A stretch of 49,416 bases of DNA from an uncultured Acetatifactor sp. (GCA_910585665.1 CAJUFI010000025.1:6502-55917); one strand, 5' to 3'. Shown: positions 31,503 through 41,084, counted from the first letter of the stretch. Translations and numbers: made by a program. Notes: generated by a model from the sequence alone, not told the origin.

Positions 31503-33503
31503 TTGGACAGAAACAGATGGAATATGAACAGAGCGCAGAGGATGCAACTGAAGGCTTTTATCTGTCTGCTGGGCATTCTGCTGCTGGTGATATTGCTGCT
31601 GGGCAGATTTTTATTGCTGCTGATACATAGGGACGAGGAAGAGGAAGAACCTGCTCCCACGCCCCATATACCTGTGATTGAGATGTTTGCCAATGTGTGG
31701 ATTATGGAAGCGGACGAAGAGGGGATCATGATTTTCCGGGACGGGGTCTGTGAGAGCTATTCCTGGGGGGCTGCCGGGGAAGGGGAGCAGGACGCCGCGG
31801 TTCCTGACCTGTCTGTGCGGGAACAGGTAGCCGATATCGTGCTTACGGACGGACAGGTCACCTCTGTGACGGCCATGCGGGAGAAGATTAACGGAAAGAT
31901 TCTCGGAGCGGACGATTCTGGAATTGAGGTGGAGGGCTATGGCAAGCTGCCTTTGGCTGCAGACTACAAAGGGTACCGGTTGTATGACTCCCTGGAAATG
32001 TGCACGGCGAGGGACGTCTTTTTCGGCTATAACTATACGGATTTATGTATAGAAAACGGCGAGGTCTGCGGCATCCTCATGGTGAAGGAGGAGGCCATGG
32101 AGTACATACGCGTATTGATCAAGGCTTCGGACTATGAGGGGCTTTACCACGCCCAGCCGACGATTACCTGCGACGTGGATTATACCGTGGTCTACGGCGC
32201 TTACGACAATCTGCAGCAAGAGAGCCACCCGGCGTGGGAGGAGCTGACCTTTGGCTATGACAGCGAATATTTTGTGGAGGACAGGATTTGGATTGTACCC
32301 AGTGTGCTGACGGGCAAGGTGATTCTGCAGAACTGCCATCGCGGCCAGGGGACGCCGGCCTACAGGGGGCAGATGGAGCTTCTGCGGACGGAAGACGGAA
32401 TTGTAGTGATTGATGAGGTGCTGATGGAGGAGTATCTGTACAGCGTGGTGCCCAGCGAGATGCCGGCCGGATATCCGCCGGAAGCCCTGAAAGCCCAGGC
32501 AATCTGCGCAAGGACTTATGCTTATGGGCGCATGATGCACGCCGGTTATCCCCAGTACGGCGCCCACGCGGACGACAGCACCTCCTATCAGGTGTACAAT
32601 AATATTCTGGAGAGCGAGAGTACCACCACAGCGGTGAAAGAGACTTATGGGCAGCTGTTGTTCACGGAGGACGGAAAGCTGGCGGAGACGTTCTACTATT
32701 CCACCTCCTGCGGCATAGGGAGCGATTCGAATGTGTGGAAGACCCAGGCGGCTCCCACCTTGACATATTTAAAGGCGAAGCTCCTGAACCGGACAGCCAT
32801 GGCGGAGGAGCTTGCGGTGGGAAGCGGCACGGCGGGGGATGTGCCGGATGGCGGCGCACAGGCTGCGGGCGAGGAAGCACAGGATGCCCCCGGGGAGAGG
32901 ATGCGGGACGAGGAGACCTTTGCCGCATTCATATCCGCCCGGAACGAGGACGACTTCGAAGTGAACGAAGGGTGGTACAGATGGAGCTATGAGGTGGAGG
33001 CGCTGGATAAGGAGCATATGCTGGAAGCGCTGCAGAAGCGCTATGCGGCCAACAGCAAGCTGATTCTGACGTGGAAGGACGGGGAGTATGTCAGCGAGAC
33101 CATTGACGGGCTGGAGGACATCACGGATCTCTACATAGAAAAGCGGGGCAGCGGCGGCATTGCCGACGAACTTGTGATAGAAACGGAGAACCAGAAAATA
33201 AAAGTCATATCCGAACACAATATCCGATATGTATTAAATGACGGGGCGACGAAGGTGGTAAGACAGGACGGCAGCGAGATTGCCAGTCCCAATCTGCTGC
33301 CCAGCGGTTTTTTTATCATTCGGACTGGCATTGACAACGGAAATGTGATAAGATATAATTTGGTTGGCGGCGGATTCGGCCACGGGGTGGGAATGAGCCA
33401 GAACGGCGCCAGGGCCATGGCAGACAGCGGATACGCGGCCATGGAGATTCTTTTGTATTTTTATGAAAATTGTGTCATAGAGAACATATATGGGCAGGAG
33501 TAG
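31503..33503 (+). CDS. SpoIID/LytB-domain protein
   Basis: A 666-residue membrane-anchored protein. One transmembrane segment (about 18-45) and an acidic stretch precede a large unrecognised extracellular region (about 60-270). The SpoIID/LytB domain follows (from about 285: IVVIDEVLMEEYLYSVVPSEMPAGYPPEALKAQAICARTYA) with the conserved YYSTSCG region. It is interrupted by a low-complexity Gly/Ala/Glu insert (about 440-475). It ends with GGGFGHGVGMSQNGARAMA. SpoIID is a peptidoglycan lytic transglycosylase in engulfment; Glu in PSEMP is the expected catalytic residue. TTG 31503 is chosen because AGGAG is seven bases upstream. Overlap context: the YihY gene follows with almost no gap. Confidence 0.85.
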   Translation: MDRNRWNMNRAQRMQLKAFICLLGILLLVILLLGRFLLLLIHRDEEEEEPAPTPHIPVIEMFANVWIMEADEEGIMIFRDGVCESYSWGAAGEGEQDAAVPDLSVREQVADIVLTDGQVTSVTAMREKINGKILGADDSGIEVEGYGKLPLAADYKGYRLYDSLEMCTARDVFFGYNYTDLCIENGEVCGILMVKEEAMEYIRVLIKASDYEGLYHAQPTITCDVDYTVVYGAYDNLQQESHPAWEELTFGYDSEYFVEDRIWIVPSVLTGKVILQNCHRGQGTPAYRGQMELLRTEDGIVVIDEVLMEEYLYSVVPSEMPAGYPPEALKAQAICARTYAYGRMMHAGYPQYGAHADDSTSYQVYNNILESESTTTAVKETYGQLLFTEDGKLAETFYYSTSCGIGSDSNVWKTQAAPTLTYLKAKLLNRTAMAEELAVGSGTAGDVPDGGAQAAGEEAQDAPGERMRDEETFAAFISARNEDDFEVNEGWYRWSYEVEALDKEHMLEALQKRYAANSKLILTWKDGEYVSETIDGLEDITDLYIEKRGSGGIADELVIETENQKIKVISEHNIRYVLNDGATKVVRQDGSEIASPNLLPSGFFIIRTGIDNGNVIRYNLVGGGFGHGVGMSQNGARAMADSGYAAMEILLYFYENCVIENIYGQE

Positions 33504-33507
33504 GAGA

Positions 33508-34341
33508 ATGGTTCGCAAGTTAGTGGCGTTTCTTTTTGATTTCTCTGGAAAGATGAAAAAACAGGATATCACTACGTTTGCAGCCAGCACGGCATTTTTC
33601 TTTTTTCTGTCTATTGTGCCCATGCTGATTGTGATATGCACCATCATTCCGTACACGCCTGTGACGGAGGAGGACCTGGTGGAGGCGGTGACGGATGTGA
33701 CGCCGGATCAGGTGGATCCGCTGGCCAGGAAGCTGATTTCGGATATCTATGAGAAGTCTGCTGGAGTGCTGTCCGTGGCGCTCATAGCGACAATCTGGTC
33801 GGCCTCCAAAGGGGTCATGGCCCTGATGCGGGGGCTGAACGCCATCAATGGGGTGCAGGAGAAGCGGAATTATTTCGTGGTGCGGGTGATCGCGTCCTTT
33901 TATACTCTGGTGATGCTGATCGTGGTCATCCTCTCTCTGTTCCTCATGGTATTCGGCGACCAGCTGGTGACGCTGACGCTGCACCGCATCCCGCAGCTTC
34001 AGCGGGTGGTGTCCTTCGCCATGAACTTCAGGTTCCTTCTGGTGTGGGCGGTGCTGTCGGTACTGTTCGCGGCAGTTTACGCCTATGTACCGGACAAGAA
34101 GCTGGCATTCAGGGAGCAGGTGCCAGGGGCGGTCTTTTCTTCCGTGGTATGGAGCGTCTTTTCCTGGGCTTTTTCCTATTATGTCACCTATGGCAATACA
34201 TATGGCATCTACGGCAGCCTGTCCATCATTATCATCGTGCTGCTGTGGATGTATTTCTGCATGTACATTATCTTGATAGGGGCTTATCTGAACCGGTATT
34301 TTGCGCCGGTAAACAGAGCAATGGCAAACAGGGATCCCTGA
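33508..34341 (+). CDS. YihY/BrkB-family membrane protein
   Basis: A 277-residue protein with six hydrophobic segments. The N-terminal FAASTAFFFFLSIVPMLIV is the conserved A-x-x-AF/YxxFLSxxPxL motif of this family, and IWSASKGVMALMRGLNAIN and GNTYGIYGSLSIIIIVLLWMYFCMYIILIGAYLN are also typical. Earlier called RNase BN, a label not supported for this family. Function unknown, possibly transport or envelope related. AGGAG seven bases before ATG 33508 lies at the end of the spoIID-like gene, so the two are likely co-translated. Confidence 0.9.
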   Translation: MVRKLVAFLFDFSGKMKKQDITTFAASTAFFFFLSIVPMLIVICTIIPYTPVTEEDLVEAVTDVTPDQVDPLARKLISDIYEKSAGVLSVALIATIWSASKGVMALMRGLNAINGVQEKRNYFVVRVIASFYTLVMLIVVILSLFLMVFGDQLVTLTLHRIPQLQRVVSFAMNFRFLLVWAVLSVLFAAVYAYVPDKKLAFREQVPGAVFSSVVWSVFSWAFSYYVTYGNTYGIYGSLSIIIIVLLWMYFCMYIILIGAYLNRYFAPVNRAMANRDP

Positions 34342-34389
34342 TGCGTTTCCGGGTCAGCGGGTTCGACTATAAAAACGAAGGAGGCCGAA

Positions 34390-35772
34390 ATGGGCGGGAA
34401 ACAATTTGTATGGCAGGACAGGTTCAATATTGGCGTGGATGTTATCGATAGGGAGCACAGAAAGCTTTTCACCATCATGAATAAGCTGCTCAGCTATGAC
34501 GAAAATGATGAGAAGAGCCGATGGGCATATCAGGAGGGGATCAAGTTCTTCAAAGGGCATACCATGAAGCATTTTGCGGAGGAAGAGCTCTACATGGCAT
34601 CCATCGGCTATGAGGGATATGACGTGCACAGGCATATCCATGACAATTTCCGCAAAAAGACCCTTCCGGAAATTGAGAAGGAGCTGGCCGAGTCCTATTA
34701 TTCTCCGGAGGCGGTGAATCATTTTCTGGGCGTCTGTGCCGGTTGGCTCATCGGGCATACTTTGACGGAAGACCGTGCAATCGTGGGAGGGGCAACCAGC
34801 AAATGGAGCGATCTGCTGCCTGCGGAGGAACAGGTGGCTCTAAGGGATATGATCTTGCGTATGTTGAGTGAGATGTTCCAGTTGGATGCCAGGGTGATCA
34901 GCGAGAGCTACGGCGGCGAGAAGTTCGGGAAGGGCATCTATTACCGCCTGCTGTACGGCACGGAGAAAGGCGACAGATGGGAGTTTTTCCTGGTATTTGA
35001 GGAAAAGCTGCTGGTCAACACGGTGGGCAAGATCATCGGAAGCGAATCCGACGGCGTCAACGTGATGCTGCTGAATGCCACCAGGTATACGGCAAAACAG
35101 TTCGTGGAGCGCATCAAGGAGCAGTTCCCTCTGGCGGAGCAGTATGAGATAATGGAGGAGAATTTGCTGACCTTTGAGCAGTTCGAAAGCGCGTTCGGGA
35201 AGCGGAATCTCCAGAGCAGCCTGCTGTTCAATACGGGAGAAGGGTATTTCGCGTTCTGTGTGGCGGCGCCGCATCTGCTGAAGGAGTCTCTGGTGTCTGC
35301 GGCGGCATCTGCATCTGATACGGCTCCTGCCATCAAGGCCGAAAATGCCATGGCAGAGGTCGAGAAGTATCTGGAAAACAATGTGGAGGAAGAGAAGAAG
35401 AAGATTCTGGTGGTGGATGATTCCAGCGTCATCCTACAGGCCATGAAGGAGCTGCTGTACAAGGACTATGCGGTCTCTACGGCAAAATCCGGGCTGGCGG
35501 CCATCAGGAGCATGACTTTGGATAAGCCGGATCTGGTTCTGCTGGATTACGAGATGCCTGTCTGCGACGGCAAGCAGATACTGGAGATGATTCGGGCGGA
35601 GGAGGAACTGGCGGGCATACCGGTGATCTTCCTGACAGGCAGAGGGGACAAGGAGAGCGTCAAGAACGTAATCGCCTTAAGGCCGGCGGGGTATCTGGTG
35701 AAGTCCATGAAGCCGGAGGAGATTAAGGGCAACATAGATATGTTTTTTGAAAAGATGGAAAAGATAGGTTGA
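34390..35772 (+). CDS. Hemerythrin - unassigned middle domain - response regulator receiver fusion
   Basis: A 460-residue signalling protein. Residues 1-130 are a bacteriohemerythrin domain with all seven di-iron ligands in place: His23, His61, Glu65, His80, His84, His123 and Asp128, suggesting O2 or redox sensing. Residues about 145-300 form an alpha/beta domain whose layout recalls CheX/CheC-type phosphatases, though I cannot confirm it. After a short Ala-rich linker, a receiver domain (about 335-460) carries phosphoacceptor Asp386, Thr416 and Lys438 and the acidic pair in VVDDSS. There is no DNA-binding output. Preceded by GAAGGAGG. A cognate kinase is not in the window. Confidence 0.85.
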   Translation: MGGKQFVWQDRFNIGVDVIDREHRKLFTIMNKLLSYDENDEKSRWAYQEGIKFFKGHTMKHFAEEELYMASIGYEGYDVHRHIHDNFRKKTLPEIEKELAESYYSPEAVNHFLGVCAGWLIGHTLTEDRAIVGGATSKWSDLLPAEEQVALRDMILRMLSEMFQLDARVISESYGGEKFGKGIYYRLLYGTEKGDRWEFFLVFEEKLLVNTVGKIIGSESDGVNVMLLNATRYTAKQFVERIKEQFPLAEQYEIMEENLLTFEQFESAFGKRNLQSSLLFNTGEGYFAFCVAAPHLLKESLVSAAASASDTAPAIKAENAMAEVEKYLENNVEEEKKKILVVDDSSVILQAMKELLYKDYAVSTAKSGLAAIRSMTLDKPDLVLLDYEMPVCDGKQILEMIRAEEELAGIPVIFLTGRGDKESVKNVIALRPAGYLVKSMKPEEIKGNIDMFFEKMEKIG

Positions 35773-36035
35773 CTCTGTATTATACATACGCGGCTGCTGT
35801 CAGCGTTTTCCGGTTTAGGAAACCGTCTCCGGAAGGAGGGACAGGGGCCGTGTTTTTTATCCGGCTGCGGGCATTTGGGGGCTTGCCATGGGGACGGCGG
35901 CAGCAGTCCAGGAAATCCGGGGAATATTTGCGTTTACAGCCTTTTTCCCATGTGTTAAAATGATGCTGGAGAGCTGACTGGAAGAAAGGAGCGCCCAAAT
36001 TGGCTGCCAGCCAAAGAGGTCAGGGAGGTATAAGG

Positions 36036-36692
36036 ATGGAATATAAAACAGAACTTCATTGTCATAGCAGGGACGCAAGCGGATGTTCCAACGAATCGGC
36101 AGAACGGATTGCAGAGAAATACATCGCTGCGGGTTATACCACGGTCTGCCTGACGAATCACTTCGATCCCTCCAACGGGGACGACACACACTGGGAGGCT
36201 AAAATCGACAGAATGTATCACGCGCTGGAGCTGCTGAAAGAAGCGGCTGGCTCAAAGCTGAATGTGCTGATGGGGCTTGAGGTCCGGTTTGTGCAGAACA
36301 GGAATGATTACCTGGTGTTCGGCTTTGACCGGGAGTATCTTTTGGCCCGCCCCGATATACTGAAGATGGGGATACGAGACTTTACACGGATGGCGCGAGG
36401 GGATGAGATTCTGACGATTCAGGCCCATCCTTTCCGAGTCGACATGACTGTAGTTGAACCGGATTTCATTGACGGAATCGAGGTCTATAACGGCCATCCC
36501 GACCACAATTCCAATAATGATATTGCCGAAGCCTGGGCGGTAAAATACGGCAAGATCATGACATCGGGCACAGACCACCACGATACGGATCATCTTCCCC
36601 GGGGAGGGATTGTGACGGATTACCCTATCAAAAGCGTGAAAGAGCTGATTGAAACGCTGACCACCGGAACTTATCGGCTGATAAAAGGATGA
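36036..36692 (+). CDS. PHP-domain phosphoesterase
   Basis: A 218-residue metallo-phosphoesterase of the PHP superfamily. Motifs: ELHCHSRDASGC (motif I HxH), CLTNHFD (motif II), LMGLEVRF (Glu), IQAHPFR (motif III His) and TSGTDHHDTDHL (motif IV DxH). Relatives hydrolyse phosphomonoesters such as histidinol phosphate or nucleotide phosphates; substrate here unknown. ATG 36036 follows CAGGGAGG; the frame upstream from 36000 has only a TTG. It ends 1 bp from the convergent AraC gene. The 263 bp before it (35773-36035) show no gene. Confidence 0.87.
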   Translation: MEYKTELHCHSRDASGCSNESAERIAEKYIAAGYTTVCLTNHFDPSNGDDTHWEAKIDRMYHALELLKEAAGSKLNVLMGLEVRFVQNRNDYLVFGFDREYLLARPDILKMGIRDFTRMARGDEILTIQAHPFRVDMTVVEPDFIDGIEVYNGHPDHNSNNDIAEAWAVKYGKIMTSGTDHHDTDHLPRGGIVTDYPIKSVKELIETLTTGTYRLIKG

Positions 36693-36693
36693 T

Positions 36694-37572
36694 TCAAATC
36701 CGGTTCTTCTTTTTCAGGGAAAAAGACTCCCGATAGGCGGTGGCGGTGATGCCCTCGTAGCGCTTGAAGAGCCGCATGAAATATTTCTCGTCCCCGATGC
36801 CTACCTTTTCGCTGATTTCGCTTAAGGAGAGCCTGTGGGCGGAGGTCAGCAGGTCTTTGGCCACCCGGATGCGCTGGCGGTTCAGGTATTCCGTGACGGT
36901 ATATCCGCTGCAGCGCTTGAAGAGGGCGGTCAGGTAGGAGGGATGGTAGCCGAATTTCCCGGCGATGTCCGTGACGGAGAGGGAGGTGTCGTAATTGAGC
37001 TGGAGCCATTCCATCAGGTCGATTATCCCCAAGGGCATTTTCCTGTCCTGCTGCATCAGGCGATGGCGGAAGAAGCTTTCGTGGGTCAGCTCCAAGAGCA
37101 GAGTGCTCTGGGCATAGCTGCACTGCATGGAGGAAAGGCTGCCCGGGCGCTTGGCCAGATCCAGCAGCTGGACGAAGAGCACGCCTACGCGGCTGCTGGC
37201 GGAGAGGGTGCCGGTCTCGGGCAGGATATAATGGGAGCTGCTTTCCTGATGGAAAAAGGAGTCAATCTGTACTTCTTCGCAGACTGATGTATGATTGGCC
37301 GGGAGATAGAAATGCATCCAATAAAAAGAAAGCTCCCCCTCGGTAGCTTCCGTCCCGAAATGGCATTCCCCGGGGAACAGGAGCAGAAACTGGCCGGGGG
37401 AGAGATGATAGTCCCGGCTGCCTGACTGAATGTGGAGGACGCCTTTGGTCACGGATATCAGCTCATAGGAGTCCATGACCCGCCTGGGGTGCAGAAACAA
37501 GTCATCGTTGGTGAGATTGCCCGCCGCTAAAAATGTGACAGGCTGGGAGGCATTGGATACCAGGTACAACAT
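36694..37572 (-). CDS. AraC-family regulator, cupin-type sensor
   Basis: A 292-residue regulator divergent from the GH127 gene. The N-terminal about 150 residues include a cupin-like barrel (SRDYHLSPGQFLLLFPGECHFG). The C-terminal about 100 residues form the double helix-turn-helix: SVTDIAGKFGYHPSYLTALFKR and LSEISEKVGIGDEKYFMRLFKRYEG. It probably controls GH127 in response to an arabinose-containing sugar, by its position; no direct evidence of ligand. AAAGGTGG lies about ten bases before the ATG. Confidence 0.88.
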   Translation of the reverse strand: MLYLVSNASQPVTFLAAGNLTNDDLFLHPRRVMDSYELISVTKGVLHIQSGSRDYHLSPGQFLLLFPGECHFGTEATEGELSFYWMHFYLPANHTSVCEEVQIDSFFHQESSSHYILPETGTLSASSRVGVLFVQLLDLAKRPGSLSSMQCSYAQSTLLLELTHESFFRHRLMQQDRKMPLGIIDLMEWLQLNYDTSLSVTDIAGKFGYHPSYLTALFKRCSGYTVTEYLNRQRIRVAKDLLTSAHRLSLSEISEKVGIGDEKYFMRLFKRYEGITATAYRESFSLKKKNRI

Positions 37573-37607
37573 CTATGATTTGTCCACCTTTCATTGAAAT
37601 ATGTATG

Positions 37608-37635
37608 TTGCGATAATCTATGGAAATGATAACAT
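37608..37635 (+). promoter_or_regulatory. Possible GH127 promoter
   Basis: TTGCGA (37608-37613), 16-bp spacer, TAACAT (37630-37635). It overlaps the divergent araC promoter; an inverted repeat CTATG/CATAG lies in the spacer and could be an operator. Confidence 0.3.
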
Positions 37636-37654
37636 AGTTTTAAAGGACAGACAA
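37626..37654 (-). promoter_or_regulatory. Promoter of the AraC-family gene divergent from GH127
   Basis: On the minus strand TTGTCT (37654-37649), 17-bp spacer, TGTTATCAT with an extended -10 (hexamer TATCAT at 37631-37626). Leader about 47 nt. Confidence 0.5.
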
Positions 37655-37804
37655 TCGCTGCCATGAAAATATTTATATTTGTACACATGGGAGATGGATT
37701 CCAACGGCCGCCGGAAAGCGGGGGGTACAGAAGCGGACGGCGGCAGGTGTCGGGTTCCCCGGATGAGAGAGACATGCCGCAGAACGGCAGGATGGAGGGC
37801 AGAT

Positions 37805-39751
37805 ATGAAAAAAGCAGCAAGAGAGGTAAATGTCAGCCAGGTAAAGGTGGCGGACGGATTCTGGACGGGGATGCAGGAGAAAGTCATCGATGTAGTCATT
37901 CCCTTTCAGGAGAAGGTATTGAACGATGAAGTTCCCGGGGTGGCCAAGAGCCATGCCATCGAGAACTTCCGCATCGCCGCCGGCTTGAGCGAAGGGGAGT
38001 TCTACGGGATGGTGTTCCAGGACAGCGATTTGGCGAAATGGCTGGAGGGCGTGGCCTATTCCCTGTCCGTGAAGCCGGATGCGGATCTGGAAGCCAGGGC
38101 GGACGGCATCATCGACATCATAGAGAAGGCCCAGCAGCCTGACGGCTACCTGAACACCTATTTCACCATCAAGGAGCCGGAGCACCGCTGGCAGAACCTC
38201 CACGAGTGCCACGAGCTCTACTGCGCGGGACATATGATGGAGGCGGCTGTGGCTTATTTTGACGTCACCGGGAAGGATAAGCTTCTGCGTGTGATGGAGC
38301 GCATGGCTGACCATATCATCGACAGGTTCGGGCCGGAGGAGGACAAGGAGCACGGCATCCCCGGACACCAGGAGGTGGAGATTGGCCTGATGAAGCTCTA
38401 CCGCGCCACCGGGAAAGAAAAATACATGGACATGGCGAAGTATTTCCTGGAGGAGCGGGGCAAGAACCCCGACTATTTCCATCAGGAGAAGCTGAAGAGG
38501 GGCTGGCAGCACTGGGGACAGTACAGCACCGAGGCCATGGACGTGACCTACAACCAGGCCCATGAGCCCATCTACGACCAGAAGGAGGCGGTGGGCCACG
38601 CCGTCCGCGCCCTGTACATGTACACTGCCATGGCGGATCTGGCCGGGACGGACGGGGACGAAAGGCTCTGTCAGGCCTGCCGGACGCTGTGGGACAATGT
38701 GGTGAACAAGAAAATGTACATCACCGGCGCCCTGGGCGGGAACCCGGAGGGGGAGGCGTTCTCCAACAACTATGAGCTGCCCAACGACATGGCTTACGCG
38801 GAGACCTGTGCCTCCATCGCCATGGTGTTCTTCGCCCACCGGATGCTGGAGATGGAGATGGACGGCGCTTACGCGGACATCATGGAGAAAGAACTGTACA
38901 ACAGCACGATCAGCGGCATGCAGCTGGACGGGAAGAAGTATTTCTATGTGAACCCCCTGGAGTGCGAGCCGGGTGTGTCCGGAAAGCTGTTCGGGTATGG
39001 GCATTCGCTGCCGGTAAGGCCCGGCTGGTACGCCTGTGCCTGCTGCCCGCCCAACCTGGTGAGGATGGTGACGTCCCTGGGGAAATACTGCTGGAGTGAG
39101 AATGATTCCACGATTTACTCCCACCTGATGATCGGGCAGAGGGCGCAGCTGGAGAAGGCGGAGGTGACGGTGGAGGCCAGATACCCCTGGGAGGGGAAAG
39201 CGGCCTATGTCATCGCGCCGAAGACGGAGCAGGCGTTCACGCTTGCCATCCACATTCCGTACTATGTGAAGCCAGAGGACAGTCGGGTCAGCCTTACCGT
39301 GAACGGGGAGAAGATGGATGTGGCCGCGCTGCTGAAGAAGGGCTATGTATACATCACCAGAAGCTGGGCCCCGGGCGACAGGGTAGAGCTGAATTTCCCC
39401 ATGGAGGTGCGCAAAGTCTACGCCAACCAGCATGTGCGCGAGGACGCGGGCTGCGTGGCGCTGCTGCGGGGGCCTGTGGTGTATTGCTTCGAGGGCGTGG
39501 ACAACGGGGAGCTAATCCAGAGTCTGCGGATTCCGAAGGAGCTGAAGGCGGAAAGCTATGTCTGCGAGGAGGGCGTGCTGAAAGGGAACGTGCTCTTAAA
39601 GATAGAGGGCTATCGCATGGTGGGAAGCGACGCACTGTACAGCGAGGAGCCGCCGGTGAAGGAAAAGGCCCAGCTGACTGCCATCCCTTATTATGCCTGG
39701 GCCAACCGGGGCGAGAACCAGATGCGGGTGTGGATGCAGGAAGAAGCGTGA
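37805..39751 (+). CDS. GH127 family beta-L-arabinofuranosidase-like hydrolase
   Basis: A 648-residue cytosolic glycoside hydrolase: no signal peptide from the chosen start (MKKAAREVNVSQVKV, GGAGG upstream). An (alpha/alpha)6 barrel occupies about 20-425, followed by beta-sandwich domains. The metal/nucleophile site of GH127 is present: Glu333-Thr-Cys335 (YAETCAS) and the CACC cluster with Cys413 and Cys414 (WYACACCPPNLVR), aligning with Glu338, Cys340, Cys417 and Cys418 of Bifidobacterium HypBA1. Such enzymes release beta-L-arabinofuranose from plant hydroxyproline glycans or related sugars. The frame upstream to 37679 is probably untranslated. Full-length for the family. Confidence 0.93.
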   Translation: MKKAAREVNVSQVKVADGFWTGMQEKVIDVVIPFQEKVLNDEVPGVAKSHAIENFRIAAGLSEGEFYGMVFQDSDLAKWLEGVAYSLSVKPDADLEARADGIIDIIEKAQQPDGYLNTYFTIKEPEHRWQNLHECHELYCAGHMMEAAVAYFDVTGKDKLLRVMERMADHIIDRFGPEEDKEHGIPGHQEVEIGLMKLYRATGKEKYMDMAKYFLEERGKNPDYFHQEKLKRGWQHWGQYSTEAMDVTYNQAHEPIYDQKEAVGHAVRALYMYTAMADLAGTDGDERLCQACRTLWDNVVNKKMYITGALGGNPEGEAFSNNYELPNDMAYAETCASIAMVFFAHRMLEMEMDGAYADIMEKELYNSTISGMQLDGKKYFYVNPLECEPGVSGKLFGYGHSLPVRPGWYACACCPPNLVRMVTSLGKYCWSENDSTIYSHLMIGQRAQLEKAEVTVEARYPWEGKAAYVIAPKTEQAFTLAIHIPYYVKPEDSRVSLTVNGEKMDVAALLKKGYVYITRSWAPGDRVELNFPMEVRKVYANQHVREDAGCVALLRGPVVYCFEGVDNGELIQSLRIPKELKAESYVCEEGVLKGNVLLKIEGYRMVGSDALYSEEPPVKEKAQLTAIPYYAWANRGENQMRVWMQEEA

Positions 39752-39810
39752 ATGAACTTCTCACGCTGGGAATGAACTTCTCACACCAGAGTGCATTCCT
39801 CACATTGGGA
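39748..39810 (+). repeat. 20-bp tandem repeats after GH127
   Basis: Two close units at 39751 and 39771 share AATGAACTTCTCAC; a decayed third begins at 39791. GTGAATGAACTTCTCAC starts at 39748 and overlaps the GH127 stop codon. It reads like the complement of the 19-bp units at 5621-5677. The rest of the gap to 40054 has no gene except hairpins. Confidence 0.7.
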
Positions 39811-39929
39811 AACTGGCTTGCTCAGCGAACCCGTTCGCCTATTTGTTTGATTGCAAGCTTAAAAGTTCTTAGCGAGTGTCCCTAAGAAGCGGGCTACGCC
39901 CTTCCTGGCCGTCCGGAACTTCTTCTCAT

Positions 39930-39960
39930 GGAAGAATGCCCGAAGAGAGGGCATTCTTCC
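39930..39960. terminator. Hairpin between convergent GH127 and AraC genes
   Basis: A perfect 12-bp stem GGAAGAATGCCC / GGGCATTCTTCC with a seven-base loop. There is no T-run on either side, so it could be a bidirectional stop relying on structure or an mRNA end stabiliser. Confidence 0.55.
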
Positions 39961-40054
39961 AGATGCCGATTTGGCGGAGGATTGGACGGTTGGTGGCGGC
40001 AAGGTCTGCGGAACAGCGTGTGCGGAGCAGTGCCTGCAGATTAGAGTCCGCAGA

Positions 40055-40852
40055 TTAGGAGAGGGCCTTTCTGGGAGGGGCCGCGTATTCTTTCCGGAAG
40101 GCCCTGTAGAAGGAAGAGTAGTCATGGAAACCGGTCTCCAGGGCGGCGTCGCCGATGGGCATCCCCTGGGCATGCAGCTCCCGAACCCTGGTCAGGCGCT
40201 TGCGCCGGATATATTCGTGGACGGTGAGACCTGTGGCTTTGCGGAATTCTCTGCATAAATAATATTTGGAGATGAAGAATCTGTCCTGGAGGGTGTCCAG
40301 CGTAATGTCGCTGGCGTAATGGTTGTTCAGGTACAGGATGACGGATTTGATAGGCCCCATGGAGATGTCCGAGGAGGAGAAATCCCGAATCTGGCTGATC
40401 AGGTACAGGATTTCCACCACCAGGGATTTCAGGACAGGGGCGTCGGAAGACAAAACATAGTCATTCGAATACTTTTTATACCGCATAAAAGCATCATATA
40501 GGCCGCTGGAACGTACATTGTCCGCGGAAATCTTATGGCCTGTGCCCAGGGGAGCGTTCAGAAACTGCGCTTCGTAACCGGCACAGGCATTTTGCTGGAA
40601 AAAATCCGGGGACACCATCAGAATCATGCGCCGGTAGGGCTTACAGCTGTTATGATAGATTCGGTGCAGCTCATGCTTGCGCACGATGATCAGGTTCCCC
40701 GGCTCCAAAGTGTAGATATTGTCCTCCACCACATATTGGGCGTCCCCCTCCAGAAACAGGAAAATCTCATAGTCGCTGTGGTTATGGAGTTCGAAGTTGG
40801 CGTTGGTGGGAGCCTGGGTATAGGATTCGGAGATGGAATAATGACAATCCAT
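40055..40852 (-). CDS. AraC-family regulator, second in the sugar region
   Basis: A 265-residue AraC-type activator. N-terminal cupin (ELHNHSDYEIFLFLEGDAQYVVEDNIYTLEPGNL, with HxH and later His suggesting ligand/metal binding) and C-terminal HTH pair (ITLDTLQDRFFISKYYLCREFRKATG and MPIGDAALETGFHDYSSFYRAFRKEYA). It is divergent from the sugar isomerase-like gene at 41085 and probably controls that side. Distinct from the 36694 regulator in length and N-terminal sequence. Confidence 0.87.
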   Translation of the reverse strand: MDCHYSISESYTQAPTNANFELHNHSDYEIFLFLEGDAQYVVEDNIYTLEPGNLIIVRKHELHRIYHNSCKPYRRMILMVSPDFFQQNACAGYEAQFLNAPLGTGHKISADNVRSSGLYDAFMRYKKYSNDYVLSSDAPVLKSLVVEILYLISQIRDFSSSDISMGPIKSVILYLNNHYASDITLDTLQDRFFISKYYLCREFRKATGLTVHEYIRRKRLTRVRELHAQGMPIGDAALETGFHDYSSFYRAFRKEYAAPPRKALS

Positions 40853-41084
40853 GGCAGACCTCTCTTTCTGTTTCGTACTTTCCGGAAGATTCTGTCTATA
40901 GTGTATCCTAAGGTAGCAAGAAACGCAATGTTTTTCGCAATAAATAATATGTTAATTGTAAAAAAGATATACTATGATAAGATGACAGGGGAAGCGGCAG
41001 CAGAATGAAGGCATGCCGTGGGGAATGACTGCCGGGCCCGGAAATGGCCTGGAGAGGCATGGAATCAAAGGAGGACGACAGGCT

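Noticed and set aside
33508..34341. Ribonuclease BN
   Set aside because: The YihY family was formerly given this name, but it is a membrane protein family without nuclease motifs.
37673..39433. Long antisense ORF of 586 codons opposite GH127
   Set aside because: His/Leu/Val-rich shadow of a clear GH127 gene with intact active-site residues; no ribosome site or domain.
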